Origin: Nocardioides gansuensis
GTDB taxonomy: Bacteria; Actinomycetota; Actinomycetes; Propionibacteriales; Nocardioidaceae
Assembly (NCBI RefSeq): GCF_003076135.1
Contig: NZ_QDGZ01000010.1
Span: 62,001-126,000, forward strand
Direction of reading: 5' to 3'
DNA: 64,000 nucleotides
The notes under the pieces are model-generated. The model saw nothing but the letters and a program-made list of their open reading frames with translations, was not told the DNA's origin and made no database searches. Numbering within the stretch: the first letter of the stretch is position 1; each line of letters opens with the position of its first letter. Position numbers and translations under genes: made by a program. Shown here piece after piece: positions 44,520-51,938 of this stretch.

Positions 44520-46295
44520 CTACGAGGTCTGCCGCATAGCCCACTCCCGGATGCGGGTGATCCGGGCGTGCAGCTGCTCCGCGGTGGCCACCGCGGCCGG
44601 CGGGCCGCCGCACTCCTTGCGCAGCGTGGCGTGGGTGACGCCGTGCGGCTGGCCGGTGCGATGGTGCCAGGCCGCCACGAGTCCGTTGAGCTCGCGGCGC
44701 AGCACGCCCAGCTGCTCGTGGGTGGTGATCTCGGCGACGGTGTCGGGCTCGCGCGCCGCGGAGGCCTTCTGGCGCCTGGCCCGCTCGCTCTGCCGCGAGT
44801 GGAGCAGGTCGCGCACCTGGTCGGGCTCGAGCAGGCCCGGAATGCCGAGGAAGTCCATCTCCTCCTCGGACCCCACGTGCACCTCCCCCGAGTGCCCGAA
44901 CTCACCGCCGTCGAAGACGACGCGGTCGAACGACGCGGTCGAGCCGAGCGCCTCCCACTGCATCTCGAGCTCGTCGGACGCCGACTCCCCCGCGTTGGCC
45001 TGCGCCAGCAGGTCCTTCTCGGCGGCGAAGATGTCGTCCTCGTCGGTGACCCTGCGGCCCAGGACATGGTCGCGCTGCATCTCCATCTCGGAGGCATAGC
45101 TCAGCAGGTGCGGCACCGACGGCAGGAAGACCGACGCGGTCTCGCCCCGCGCCCGGGCCCGGACGAAGCGGCCGACAGCCTGGGCGAAGAACAGCGGCGT
45201 CGAGGTGGTGGTGGCCCACACGCCGACGCACAGGCGGGGCACGTCGACACCCTCGGAGACCATCCGCACCGCGACCATCCAGCGCTTGTCCGACTCGCTG
45301 AACTGGCTGATCCGCTTCGACGCCGCCTTCTCGTCGGACAGCACTACGGTCGGCGCCTCACCCGTCAGGGAGCGGAGAAGCTTGGCGTAGGAGCGCGCCG
45401 AGTCCTGGTCGGAGGCGATCACCAGCCCGCCGGCGTCGGGCACGTGCCGCCGCACCTCCGTGAGCCGCTTGTCGGCGGCCGCGAGGACGGAGGGGATCCA
45501 CGATCCGGAGGGGTCGAGCGCCGTGCGCATTGCCTGCGCGTGCATGTCCTTGGTGAGCGGCTCGCCCAGCCGCGCGGCGACCTCGTCGCCGGCGCGGGTG
45601 CGCCAGCTCATCTCGCCGGAGTAGGCCATGAACAGGACCGGCCGGACGACGTGGTCGGCCAGCGCGTGGGCGTAGCCGTAGGTGAAGTCGGCTACGGAGC
45701 GCGGGATGCCGTCATCTCCGGGCGCGTAGGTGACGAACGGGATCGGGTTGACGTCGGAGCGGAACGGCGTGCCGGTCAGCGCCAGCCGGCGGGTCGCCGG
45801 CTCGAACGCCTCGCGGACGCCCTCGCCCCACGACAGAGCGTCGCCCGCGTGGTGGATCTCGTCGAGGATCACCAGCGTCTTGAAGCGCTCGGTGCGGATC
45901 CGCATCGCGAGCGGGTTGACCGCGACGCCGGCATAGGTGACGGCGATGCCGACGTAGTCCTGGGAGGTCTTACCCTTGCCGGCGGCGTACGTCGGGTCGA
46001 TCGGGATGCCGGCCCGTGCAGCAGCCTCGGCCCACTGCGTCTTGAGGTGCTCGGTCGGCGCGACCACGGTGATCCGGTCGACGATGCGCCGGCCGAGCAG
46101 GTCGGCGGCCACGGTCAGCGCGAAGGTCGTCTTGCCGGCGCCGGGGGTCGCGACGGTCAGGAAGTCACGCGGCGAGGCCTCGGCGTACCTGTCCATCGCG
46201 GCCTGCTGCCAGGCGCGCAGGAGCGGGGCGGTCCCCCAGGCGGCGCGGTCGGGCCACGCCGGTGAGAGGGGGACGGCCTCGGGCCGCCCCGTCAC
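44520..46295 (-). CDS. DEAD/DEAH-box superfamily 2 helicase, actinobacterial type
   Basis: The 591-residue ATPase has a Q-like LRAWQQAAMDRY, Walker A in TVATPGAGKTTFAL, motif II DEIHH, motif III LALTGTPFRSD, motif V VRMVSEGVDVPRLCV and motif VI QAVGRFVRAR. The arrangement resembles XPB/ComFA-like or type-III-restriction-like SF2 enzymes. The C-terminal 150 residues have no recognised domain. It overlaps the DUF3039 gene by 4 bases (GTGA), a pairing I recall as common in actinobacteria. The nucleic-acid substrate is unknown; DNA repair is possible. Confidence 0.88.
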   Translation of the reverse strand: MTGRPEAVPLSPAWPDRAAWGTAPLLRAWQQAAMDRYAEASPRDFLTVATPGAGKTTFALTVAADLLGRRIVDRITVVAPTEHLKTQWAEAAARAGIPIDPTYAAGKGKTSQDYVGIAVTYAGVAVNPLAMRIRTERFKTLVILDEIHHAGDALSWGEGVREAFEPATRRLALTGTPFRSDVNPIPFVTYAPGDDGIPRSVADFTYGYAHALADHVVRPVLFMAYSGEMSWRTRAGDEVAARLGEPLTKDMHAQAMRTALDPSGSWIPSVLAAADKRLTEVRRHVPDAGGLVIASDQDSARSYAKLLRSLTGEAPTVVLSDEKAASKRISQFSESDKRWMVAVRMVSEGVDVPRLCVGVWATTTSTPLFFAQAVGRFVRARARGETASVFLPSVPHLLSYASEMEMQRDHVLGRRVTDEDDIFAAEKDLLAQANAGESASDELEMQWEALGSTASFDRVVFDGGEFGHSGEVHVGSEEEMDFLGIPGLLEPDQVRDLLHSRQSERARRQKASAAREPDTVAEITTHEQLGVLRRELNGLVAAWHHRTGQPHGVTHATLRKECGGPPAAVATAEQLHARITRIREWAMRQTS

Positions 46296-46561
46296 GCGTC
46301 GGAACCGTCGCCGTCGTCCCCGGGCTTCATGGACTCCCAGATCTCCTTGCACTCCGGGCAGACCGGGAATTTCTCCGGCGCCCGCGAGGGCACCCAGACC
46401 TTGCCACAGAGGGCGATGACGGGCGTGCCCATCACCATCGCCTCGGTGAGCTTGTCCTTGGGGACGTAGTGGGAGAACCGCTCGTGGTCACCGTCGTCGG
46501 TGGGGAGCGTGCGTCGGTCCTCGATCGTCTGGGTGCCGGGTGAGAAGCCGAGGGTGCTCAT
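46292..46561 (-). CDS. DUF3039 family zinc-ribbon-like protein
   Basis: The 89-residue protein has FSHYVPKDKLTEAMVMGTPVIALCGKVWVPSRAPEKFPVCPECKEIWE as two consecutive blocks. The conserved Cys (LCGK) and CPEC pair could bind a zinc with the His of FSHYV. DUF3039 is an actinobacterial family of unknown function. It is cotranscribed with the helicase. Confidence 0.9.
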   Translation of the reverse strand: MSTLGFSPGTQTIEDRRTLPTDDGDHERFSHYVPKDKLTEAMVMGTPVIALCGKVWVPSRAPEKFPVCPECKEIWESMKPGDDGDGSDA

Positions 46562-46588
46562 GATGGGCCAGCCTACGTCACGGGGAGG

Positions 46589-47146
46589 TCAGTTGAGCTC
46601 CGGGTCGAGCGGCCTGGTGGAGTGCCAGGCCAGGTCACCGGGCTGCCGCCGCAGCACGTCGCGCCAGAGCCCGGAGGGGTCCTGGCGGAAGGCGTCGCTC
46701 TCCTCCGACGGCACGACGTACCAGTCCCCGCCGGCGATCTCCCCCTCGAGCTGCTGGGCACCCCAGCCGGCGTAGCCGGCGAAGACCCGCAGCCCCGCCA
46801 GGGAGCCGTCGACGAGCTCGACGGGCGTGTCGAGGTCGATCACGCCGAGCCGGCCGACGATGTGGCGGAAGCCCACCGGCTCGTCGCGGGGGTCCTGGAG
46901 GAGGGCGACCGCGATGGCTCCCTCCGTGCTCACGGGGCCGCCCCGGAAGAGCACCTCGGGCTCCGCCACGACACCGGCCCAGCCGTCGAGGACCTCGGCG
47001 ACGAGCACGGGCGAGGGGCGGTTGAGCACCACGCCCAGGGCACCCTCGGGGGTGACGTCGAGCATCAGCACGACGGTGTCCACGAAGTTGGGGTCGTGCA
47101 GCTCGGGCGTCGCCACCAGGAGGGCTCCGGGCGCCACGTCGGTCAT
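46589..47146 (-). CDS. YqgE/AlgH family protein (DUF179)
   Basis: The 185-residue protein shows GALLVATPELHDPNFVDTVVLML at the N-terminus, GALGVVLNRPS, and RVFAGYAGWGAQQLEGEIA in the C-terminal half, the signature of YqgE/AlgH. Function is unclear in the family. It precedes DUF3039 and the helicase on the minus strand, with a 27-bp gap. Confidence 0.93.
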   Translation of the reverse strand: MTDVAPGALLVATPELHDPNFVDTVVLMLDVTPEGALGVVLNRPSPVLVAEVLDGWAGVVAEPEVLFRGGPVSTEGAIAVALLQDPRDEPVGFRHIVGRLGVIDLDTPVELVDGSLAGLRVFAGYAGWGAQQLEGEIAGGDWYVVPSEESDAFRQDPSGLWRDVLRRQPGDLAWHSTRPLDPELN

Positions 47147-47197
47147 GTTCCCATCATGACCGATCGACCCGAGCGCAGGCCCGGGCAGTGCGCGGCG

Positions 47198-47722
47198 TCA
47201 GGCCGCGATCACCGCCCGCAGGCGGTCGACCAGGGAGAGCGGCTCGGTCGGCTGCGGCGCGGCAGGACCGGCGTACGTCGCGTGGGCGCGCTCGGCGATC
47301 TGCGCGCCGACGCGCGCGGCGAGAGCGTCGTCGATGGCGGCCTTGCCGGACATCACGGCGAGCATCCCGTGCTCCTTGGCGTTGGCGGTCGCGATGGCCC
47401 GGGCCACCTCCTCCGACGTCGGGGCAGCGCTGTAGTGGTCGAGGATCGCCCGGATGCCGGGGATCTCGTCCGCGGCGCCGTGCCAGGCGGCGACGACGGC
47501 GGCCTCGAGATCCATCGGCTGGACCATGAGCTCGCGCTCGATGCGGCCGGCCAGGCGGGTGTGCCAGCGCAGCTGCAGGGCGCCGAGGAGGTCGAGCTCG
47601 TCCGTGAAGGTCTCCCGAACACCGGCGACGTCCAGGGGCAGGCGTCCGTCGCGGCGCGCGTCGGCCACGGCGATCACCTCGCGGAGCACCTCTCCGCGGC
47701 GGTGGAAGGACTTCCAGGTCAT
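47198..47722 (-). CDS. hypothetical protein divergent from a TetR regulator
   Basis: The 174-residue protein is mostly helical, without membrane segments or signal peptide. An AGGAG site seven bases before the ATG at 47722 fixes the start (MTWKSFHRRGEVLREVI). Visible patterns include LGALQLRWHTRLAGRIERELM and a C-terminal LSLVDRLRAVIAA. I do not recognise a family with certainty. It starts 29 bp from a 28-bp palindrome shared with the TetR gene, so it is very likely the target of that regulator. Confidence 0.75.
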   Translation of the reverse strand: MTWKSFHRRGEVLREVIAVADARRDGRLPLDVAGVRETFTDELDLLGALQLRWHTRLAGRIERELMVQPMDLEAAVVAAWHGAADEIPGIRAILDHYSAAPTSEEVARAIATANAKEHGMLAVMSGKAAIDDALAARVGAQIAERAHATYAGPAAPQPTEPLSLVDRLRAVIAA

Positions 47723-47750
47723 GGCAGTCTCCTGTCTCATCTGGTTCCCA

Positions 47751-47778
47751 CATACTGTGAGTACGTACTGAGAGTATG
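47751..47778. promoter_or_regulatory. 28-bp palindromic operator of the TetR regulator
   Basis: The sequence CATACT...AGTACGTACT...AGTATG is symmetric at 24 of 28 positions around 47764/47765, with the perfect central AGTACGTACT. It lies between the start of the gene at 47722 and the tetR start at 47858, nearer the former. The spacing and symmetry fit a TetR-dimer operator that represses the minus-strand gene and perhaps itself. Confidence 0.65.
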
Positions 47779-47857
47779 CGTCCGACCGGGGGTACTCAAA
47801 CCTGGAACCACGTGAGGCCAGACACATCCGAGCGACCCGGATCCCTAGACTGCGGGG

Positions 47858-48589
47858 ATGACCAAGACGCCGGGCAAGCTGATCCCGAAGGTGCCGAGCC
47901 CCAAGGTGCCCAGCGTCCCCGGCGCCGTCTCCCGGCGAGCCCACTACTCGGCGACCACCAAGCGCGCACTGATCGACGTCGCCGAGGAACTGTTCACCGC
48001 GAACGGCTACGCCGGCACCTCGCTCGACTCGATCGTCGCCGGGGCGCGCGTCACCAAGGGTGCGCTCTACCACCACTTCAGCGGCAAGCGCGCGGTCTTC
48101 GAGGCGGTCTTCGACCGGGTGGAGTCACAGGCCGGCCAGACGATCACCCAGGCCCTCAAGCGGCAGAGGGACCCCTGGTCGAGGGCCATGGCCGGGCTCG
48201 AGGCGTTCCTCGAGGTCGTCCAGCAGCCGACCTACCGCCGCATCGTCATCCAGGACGGCCCCTCGGTGATGGGCTACGAGCGCTTCCGCGAGCTGGAGGA
48301 GCGGTCGACGTTCGCCACGATGACCGACATCGTCCGGGCCCTGCTCAAGGCCGGCGACTGGGACGTCGACGAGGCGATGCTGAAGACCTTCACGACCATC
48401 TTCTTCGGCGCCATGTCGTCGGCCGGCGAGTCCGTGGCCACGAGCGACGACACCGCGCAGGCTGCGGCCCGCGTCGAGGCAGCCATCGGCTTCCTCCTCG
48501 CCGGCCTCCAGGGCCTCGCCGACCGGGGCGCCGCCGGCCCCTCCCCGCACGTCGACGACGAGGACGAGCCCGAGGCCGCAGGGGACTGA
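47858..48589 (+). CDS. TetR-family regulator
   Basis: The 243-residue protein has an N-terminal 28-residue extension (PKVPSPKVPSVPG), then the TetR helix-turn-helix ALIDVAEELFTANGYAGTSLDSIVAGARVTKGALYHHFSGKRAVFEAVF, and an all-helical ligand domain. The basic, proline-rich extension is unusual. It is divergent from a gene of unknown function across a palindromic operator and convergent with the DUF3048 gene. Confidence 0.93.
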   Translation: MTKTPGKLIPKVPSPKVPSVPGAVSRRAHYSATTKRALIDVAEELFTANGYAGTSLDSIVAGARVTKGALYHHFSGKRAVFEAVFDRVESQAGQTITQALKRQRDPWSRAMAGLEAFLEVVQQPTYRRIVIQDGPSVMGYERFRELEERSTFATMTDIVRALLKAGDWDVDEAMLKTFTTIFFGAMSSAGESVATSDDTAQAAARVEAAIGFLLAGLQGLADRGAAGPSPHVDDEDEPEAAGD

Positions 48590-48596
48590 GCCCGGG

Positions 48597-49607
48597 CTAC
48601 TTCGCCCAGGTGACGTTGCCCGACTGGGCCGGGACCAGCTCGATCCAAGTGTGGCCGGCGGGCACCTTGAGCTCGCCCTGCCTGGTGCGGAGCTCGATCG
48701 GGCCCTTGAGGCCCTGCTTCTGCCAGGTGCCGCGCACCAGCCGACCGCCGTGGAAGAGCAGCGCCTCGCCCTTGCCCTCGAACTTGGTCTCCGGCACGAA
48801 GGCACCCGAGGGGTCGCGGTAGCCCGCATCGCCGACCTGCACGCGCAGGACGAGCACCGTGTCGGTCGGGAAGCGGTCGCCCTCGCCGGCGTAGGAGTTG
48901 GTGTTGACGTAGCGGCCGCCTTCGAAGCGCCAGCTCGTCGTGTGCCCGCCGAAGAACGCCTCCAGGGACGTCACCTTGGCCCCCTTGGGCAGGTCGTCCG
49001 CGGTGCCGAAGTCGAGGTAGGGCTTCGGCTGGGTCTTGCGGGCGCGGGTGCCGATGTCGGCCAGGTCGGCGAAGAGGTTGTACGGCGCGTAGCGCCCGCT
49101 GGCGCGGTAGACCCCGGGCGCCCCCTCGGTGACCCAGGGGATGCCGGCACCCTTCACGCGGCCCAGCGTCACTGCCGCGGCGCCGCTGGTGACCACGGTG
49201 GCACCGTCGGGGACGATGCCGATGTCGGAGGCGCGCATCGAGCGCACCGGGCCGACCTCCTGGGGCAGCCTGGAGTAGAAGAAGACGGCCAGGCGGGTCA
49301 TGCCGCCCTCCACGAGCTCCTCGACCACGAGGTCGGCGGACCCCAGGCCCACCTGCGGAGCACTGGAGGACGTGTTGTCGATCTTCGCCACGAGTGCGCC
49401 GTTCTTCGGCAGGTCGCCCTTGACGGGCAGGCCGGTGAAGGGCCAGGTGAGCGGCTCGGCCGGGGCCGACTCGCTCGCCTCTCCGCTGCCCTCCTGCGAC
49501 GGGCTGGCGTTGTCACCCGTCGCGTCGTCGCCGCCACTACATCCCGCGAGCAGCAAGGCGACCGCGGTGGCAAGGCTGGCGGCGCGGAGGCGGACAGAGG
49601 CGTGCAA
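48597..49607 (-). CDS. DUF3048 lipoprotein (YerB-like)
   Basis: The 336-residue protein has a signal peptide with lipobox LLAGC, then an acidic Ser-rich linker, then the DUF3048 domain: NGALVAKIDNTSSSAPQVGL, EELVEGGMTRLAVFFYSRLPQEVGPVRSMRASDI and the C-terminal part (GHTWIELVPAQSGNVTW). The start is uncertain: I chose the TTG at 49607 because GGAG lies seven bases upstream; earlier GTG/TTG codons exist. YerB-like proteins are surface lipoproteins of unknown function. It ends seven bases before the convergent tetR stop. Confidence 0.85.
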   Translation of the reverse strand: MHASVRLRAASLATAVALLLAGCSGGDDATGDNASPSQEGSGEASESAPAEPLTWPFTGLPVKGDLPKNGALVAKIDNTSSSAPQVGLGSADLVVEELVEGGMTRLAVFFYSRLPQEVGPVRSMRASDIGIVPDGATVVTSGAAAVTLGRVKGAGIPWVTEGAPGVYRASGRYAPYNLFADLADIGTRARKTQPKPYLDFGTADDLPKGAKVTSLEAFFGGHTTSWRFEGGRYVNTNSYAGEGDRFPTDTVLVLRVQVGDAGYRDPSGAFVPETKFEGKGEALLFHGGRLVRGTWQKQGLKGPIELRTRQGELKVPAGHTWIELVPAQSGNVTWAK

Positions 49608-49662
49608 GAGGGACTCCGATCGTCGAGATGACACGTCAAGTGTGCGGGCAAGGAGCAAGCCA

Positions 49663-49692
49663 CCGGCGGAGGCGCGCTGGGCGCTCCGCCGG
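49663..49692 (-). terminator. hairpin downstream of the NlpC/P60 gene
   Basis: CCGGCGGAG (49663-49671) and CTCCGCCGG (49684-49692) form a 9-bp GC-rich stem with a 12-base loop, 59 bp beyond the NlpC/P60 stop at 49751. No T-tract follows, so this is a likely but not certain terminator. Confidence 0.45.
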
Positions 49693-49750
49693 CGGCAAGT
49701 CCCGGAGCTGCGGACCGATCAGCCCGGAGGTCGATCCACGTGGGGAGAGA

Positions 49751-50308
49751 TCAGCGCAGCGTGCCGGCGAACCAGCTGCTGGTCCACGGCGCACGGACCG
49801 CGACCCGGGTGCCCGGGCGCAGGGAGTCGACCATCAGCGCGCGACCGCGGTCCCAGCGGACGAAGATCGCCGCGTGGTAGACGCCACCGCTGCCGTAGAA
49901 GAACATCAGGTCGCCGGGGCGCATGGCGCGCTTCGGGATCCGGCGCGCGTGGGCCGCTTGGGCGTCCGACGTACGCGGGATTGCGAAGCCGGCCCGGCGG
50001 TAGCTGTAGTAGAGGAGGCCGGAGCAGTCGAACCGCTCCGGACCGGAAGCGCCGTAGGCGTACCAGTCGCCGCGCTGGGCGAGCGCAGTGCCGAGGGCAG
50101 AGGAGATGCGGCCGTTGAGCGACTTGGCGGCCCGGGCGCGGCGGGCGGCGTCCTGCTGGTCGGCCTGGGCGACCTGGGTCGGGCTGTAGGCGACGGCTTC
50201 GCGCTGCTGCAGCGCCTGGGCTGGAGTCGCGCTGAGGGTGGTGACGGTCAGGCCGCAGATGGCGGCGAGGAGCGCGCACAGGCGCGCCAGCGATGAGATC
50301 GCAGGCAT
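49751..50308 (-). CDS. NlpC/P60 cell-wall hydrolase
   Basis: The 185-residue secreted protein has a signal peptide ending near ATPAQA (residue 32), a short helical linker and a C-terminal NlpC/P60 domain: catalytic Cys95 in RFDCSGLLYYSY and His146 in GVYHAAIFV, with RPGDLMFFYG between them. It cleaves peptidoglycan stem peptides. The AAGGAA site eight bases before the ATG at 50308 fixes the start. A ydaO-type c-di-AMP riboswitch lies immediately upstream, so expression probably responds to c-di-AMP. Confidence 0.92.
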   Translation of the reverse strand: MPAISSLARLCALLAAICGLTVTTLSATPAQALQQREAVAYSPTQVAQADQQDAARRARAAKSLNGRISSALGTALAQRGDWYAYGASGPERFDCSGLLYYSYRRAGFAIPRTSDAQAAHARRIPKRAMRPGDLMFFYGSGGVYHAAIFVRWDRGRALMVDSLRPGTRVAVRAPWTSSWFAGTLR

Positions 50309-50325
50309 GGATGTGTTCCTTTCCC

Positions 50326-50494
50326 ACGCCTGTGAGGTGAGCTGTCGGGTTGGAGCTGGAAAGTGCTCTGCCACTCGTGAGTGACTTCACCCCGAGCCAG
50401 CCGCGTGAGCGGCGGGCGTGGAACCTGTGGGTCCCCCACTCCTGCCCGATGTGTGCTCTCGGGGGATCCGTCACGGGCGGGCAGGACTCGGCGT
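50326..50494 (-). promoter_or_regulatory. cyclic di-AMP (ydaO/yuaA-type) riboswitch
   Basis: Read on the minus strand, the leader of the NlpC/P60 gene holds the conserved blocks of the ydaO aptamer in order: ACGCCGAGTCC, AGTGGGGGACCCAC, TCGGGGTGAAGTC, and CAACCCGACAGCTCACCT ending in CAGGCGT. The 5' ACGCC and 3' GGCGT pair to close helix P1. The aptamer ends 17 bases before the start codon. These riboswitches are known upstream of NlpC/P60 and rpf genes in actinobacteria and turn expression off at high c-di-AMP. The match is by eye. Confidence 0.82.
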
Positions 50495-50563
50495 AACCCG
50501 GACGGCTGTTCAGTTGGGTGACGCTTCAACTTCAGGGTGCTGACCCGACACCGTAAGCGCGCC

Positions 50564-50595
50564 GACGGCCCGGGTCAAAACCGACCCGGGCCGTC
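50564..50595 (-). terminator. strong hairpin terminator after the FabG-like gene
   Basis: A perfect 13-bp stem GACGGCCCGGGTC (50564-50576) with GACCCGGGCCGTC (50583-50595) and loop AAAACC lies nine bases beyond the gene stop at 50605. It separates that gene from the riboswitch-led NlpC/P60 transcript. Confidence 0.8.
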
Positions 50596-50604
50596 AGGCG
50601 TTGC

Positions 50605-51378
50605 TCAGGCCGAGCCGAGCGTGCCTCCACCGTCGACGTAGAGGGTCTGGCCGGTGATGTAGGAGGCCTCGTCGCTGCACAGGAACGCGGCCGCGGCCGC
50701 GATGTCCTCGGGGTAGCCGACCCGGCGTACGGGGTTGTGCTCGGCGTTGAGCCGGCGGAACTCGTCGACGTCCAGCTTCAGGCGGGCGGCGGTGGCGTCG
50801 GTCATCTCGGTCACGGTGAAACCGGGGCCGACCGCGTTGACGTTGACGCCGAAGGGGCCCAGCTCGAGGGCAAGGGTTCTCGTGAACGCCTGGATGCCCA
50901 TCTTGGCGGCCGAGTAGTTGGCCTGGCCCCGGTTGCCGAGCGCGGAGATGCTGGAGAGGTTCAGGATCTTGCCGTACTTCTGCTCCACGAAGACCTTCTG
51001 GGCGGCCTTGCACATCAGGAACGCGCCCTTGAGGTGCACGTCCATGACCAGGTCCCAGTCCTCCTCGGTCATCTTGAAGAGCAGGTTGTCGCGGGTGATG
51101 CCGGCGTTGTTGACCAGGACGTGCAGCCCGCCGAGCTCGGCCACCACGCGCTCCACGGCCGCGTCCACGTCGGCGGCCTTCGCGACGTTGCCGCCGACGC
51201 CGATCGCCCTGGCGTCACCCTGCAGCTCGAGCCGGGAGGCGGCCTCGGCGGCAGCGGTCTCGTCGAGGTCGAGGACGGCGATCGAGGCGCCTTCGGCGGC
51301 CAGCCGTTCGGCGATGCCGAAGCCGATGCCTCGAGCTGCTCCGGTGATGAGGGCGACGCGTCCGTCGTAGCGACCCAT
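50605..51378 (-). CDS. FabG-like short-chain dehydrogenase/reductase
   Basis: The 257-residue SDR has the cofactor motif TGAARGIGFG (residues 12-21), NNAG, the catalytic Ser in LNLSSISA and the YSAAK dyad (Tyr and Lys), and ends with YVDGGGTL. The sequence fits 3-oxoacyl-ACP reductase-type enzymes, but no acyl-carrier or fatty-acid genes flank it, so the substrate is open. A strong terminator follows. Confidence 0.88.
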   Translation of the reverse strand: MGRYDGRVALITGAARGIGFGIAERLAAEGASIAVLDLDETAAAEAASRLELQGDARAIGVGGNVAKAADVDAAVERVVAELGGLHVLVNNAGITRDNLLFKMTEEDWDLVMDVHLKGAFLMCKAAQKVFVEQKYGKILNLSSISALGNRGQANYSAAKMGIQAFTRTLALELGPFGVNVNAVGPGFTVTEMTDATAARLKLDVDEFRRLNAEHNPVRRVGYPEDIAAAAAFLCSDEASYITGQTLYVDGGGTLGSA

Positions 51379-51460
51379 GGGTGACTCCTTGTCCGTGCTG
51401 TCGGGGGCAGCCTGAGCGTACCGGGAGTTACCGACCAGCTGGTCTGCTGGATCAGGGTCC

Positions 51461-51889
51461 TCAGGCCCCGGGGGCAGTGCCGTCGAGCGCCACGCGCACC
51501 CGCGCGGCGTACTCCTCCATCTCGCCGGCGGCGTACTTCGTGCGCGGCCAGAAGAAGCCGCGGAGGCCGTCGCCCTTCGTGCGGGGTACGACGTGGCAGT
51601 GCAGGTGGGGCACCGACTGGCTCACGACGTTGTTCACCGCGACGAAGGAGCCCTGCGCGCCGAGCCCGTCCTGCATCGCCACCGCGAGGCGCTGGGCCTG
51701 GGCGAGGAAGCCGTCGCGCAGCCCGGCCGGGAGGTCGGGCAGCGTGACGACGTGCTCGCGCGGCACGAGCAGGACGTGGCCCTTGAAGACGGGCCGCTGG
51801 TCGAGGAACGCCACGAAGTCGTCGGTCTCGAGGACCCGCTCCGCCTCGGCCTCCCCCGCCGCGATCGCGCAGAAGATGCAGCCGGTCAT
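51461..51889 (-). CDS. HIT family protein
   Basis: The 142-residue protein starts MTGCIFCAI and has the histidine triad HLHCHVVP near residue 100, plus GHVLLVPREHVVTL. HIT proteins hydrolyse nucleoside phosphoramidates or dinucleotides such as AMP-lysine. The CxxC at the N-terminus (CIFC) may bind zinc. The ATG at 51889 matches the family start. Confidence 0.92.
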   Translation of the reverse strand: MTGCIFCAIAAGEAEAERVLETDDFVAFLDQRPVFKGHVLLVPREHVVTLPDLPAGLRDGFLAQAQRLAVAMQDGLGAQGSFVAVNNVVSQSVPHLHCHVVPRTKGDGLRGFFWPRTKYAAGEMEEYAARVRVALDGTAPGA

Positions 51890-51938
51890 GGCTCGGAGAG
51901 TAGCGGGCCGCCCGTGACCACTGCGTACTGTCTTCCCC

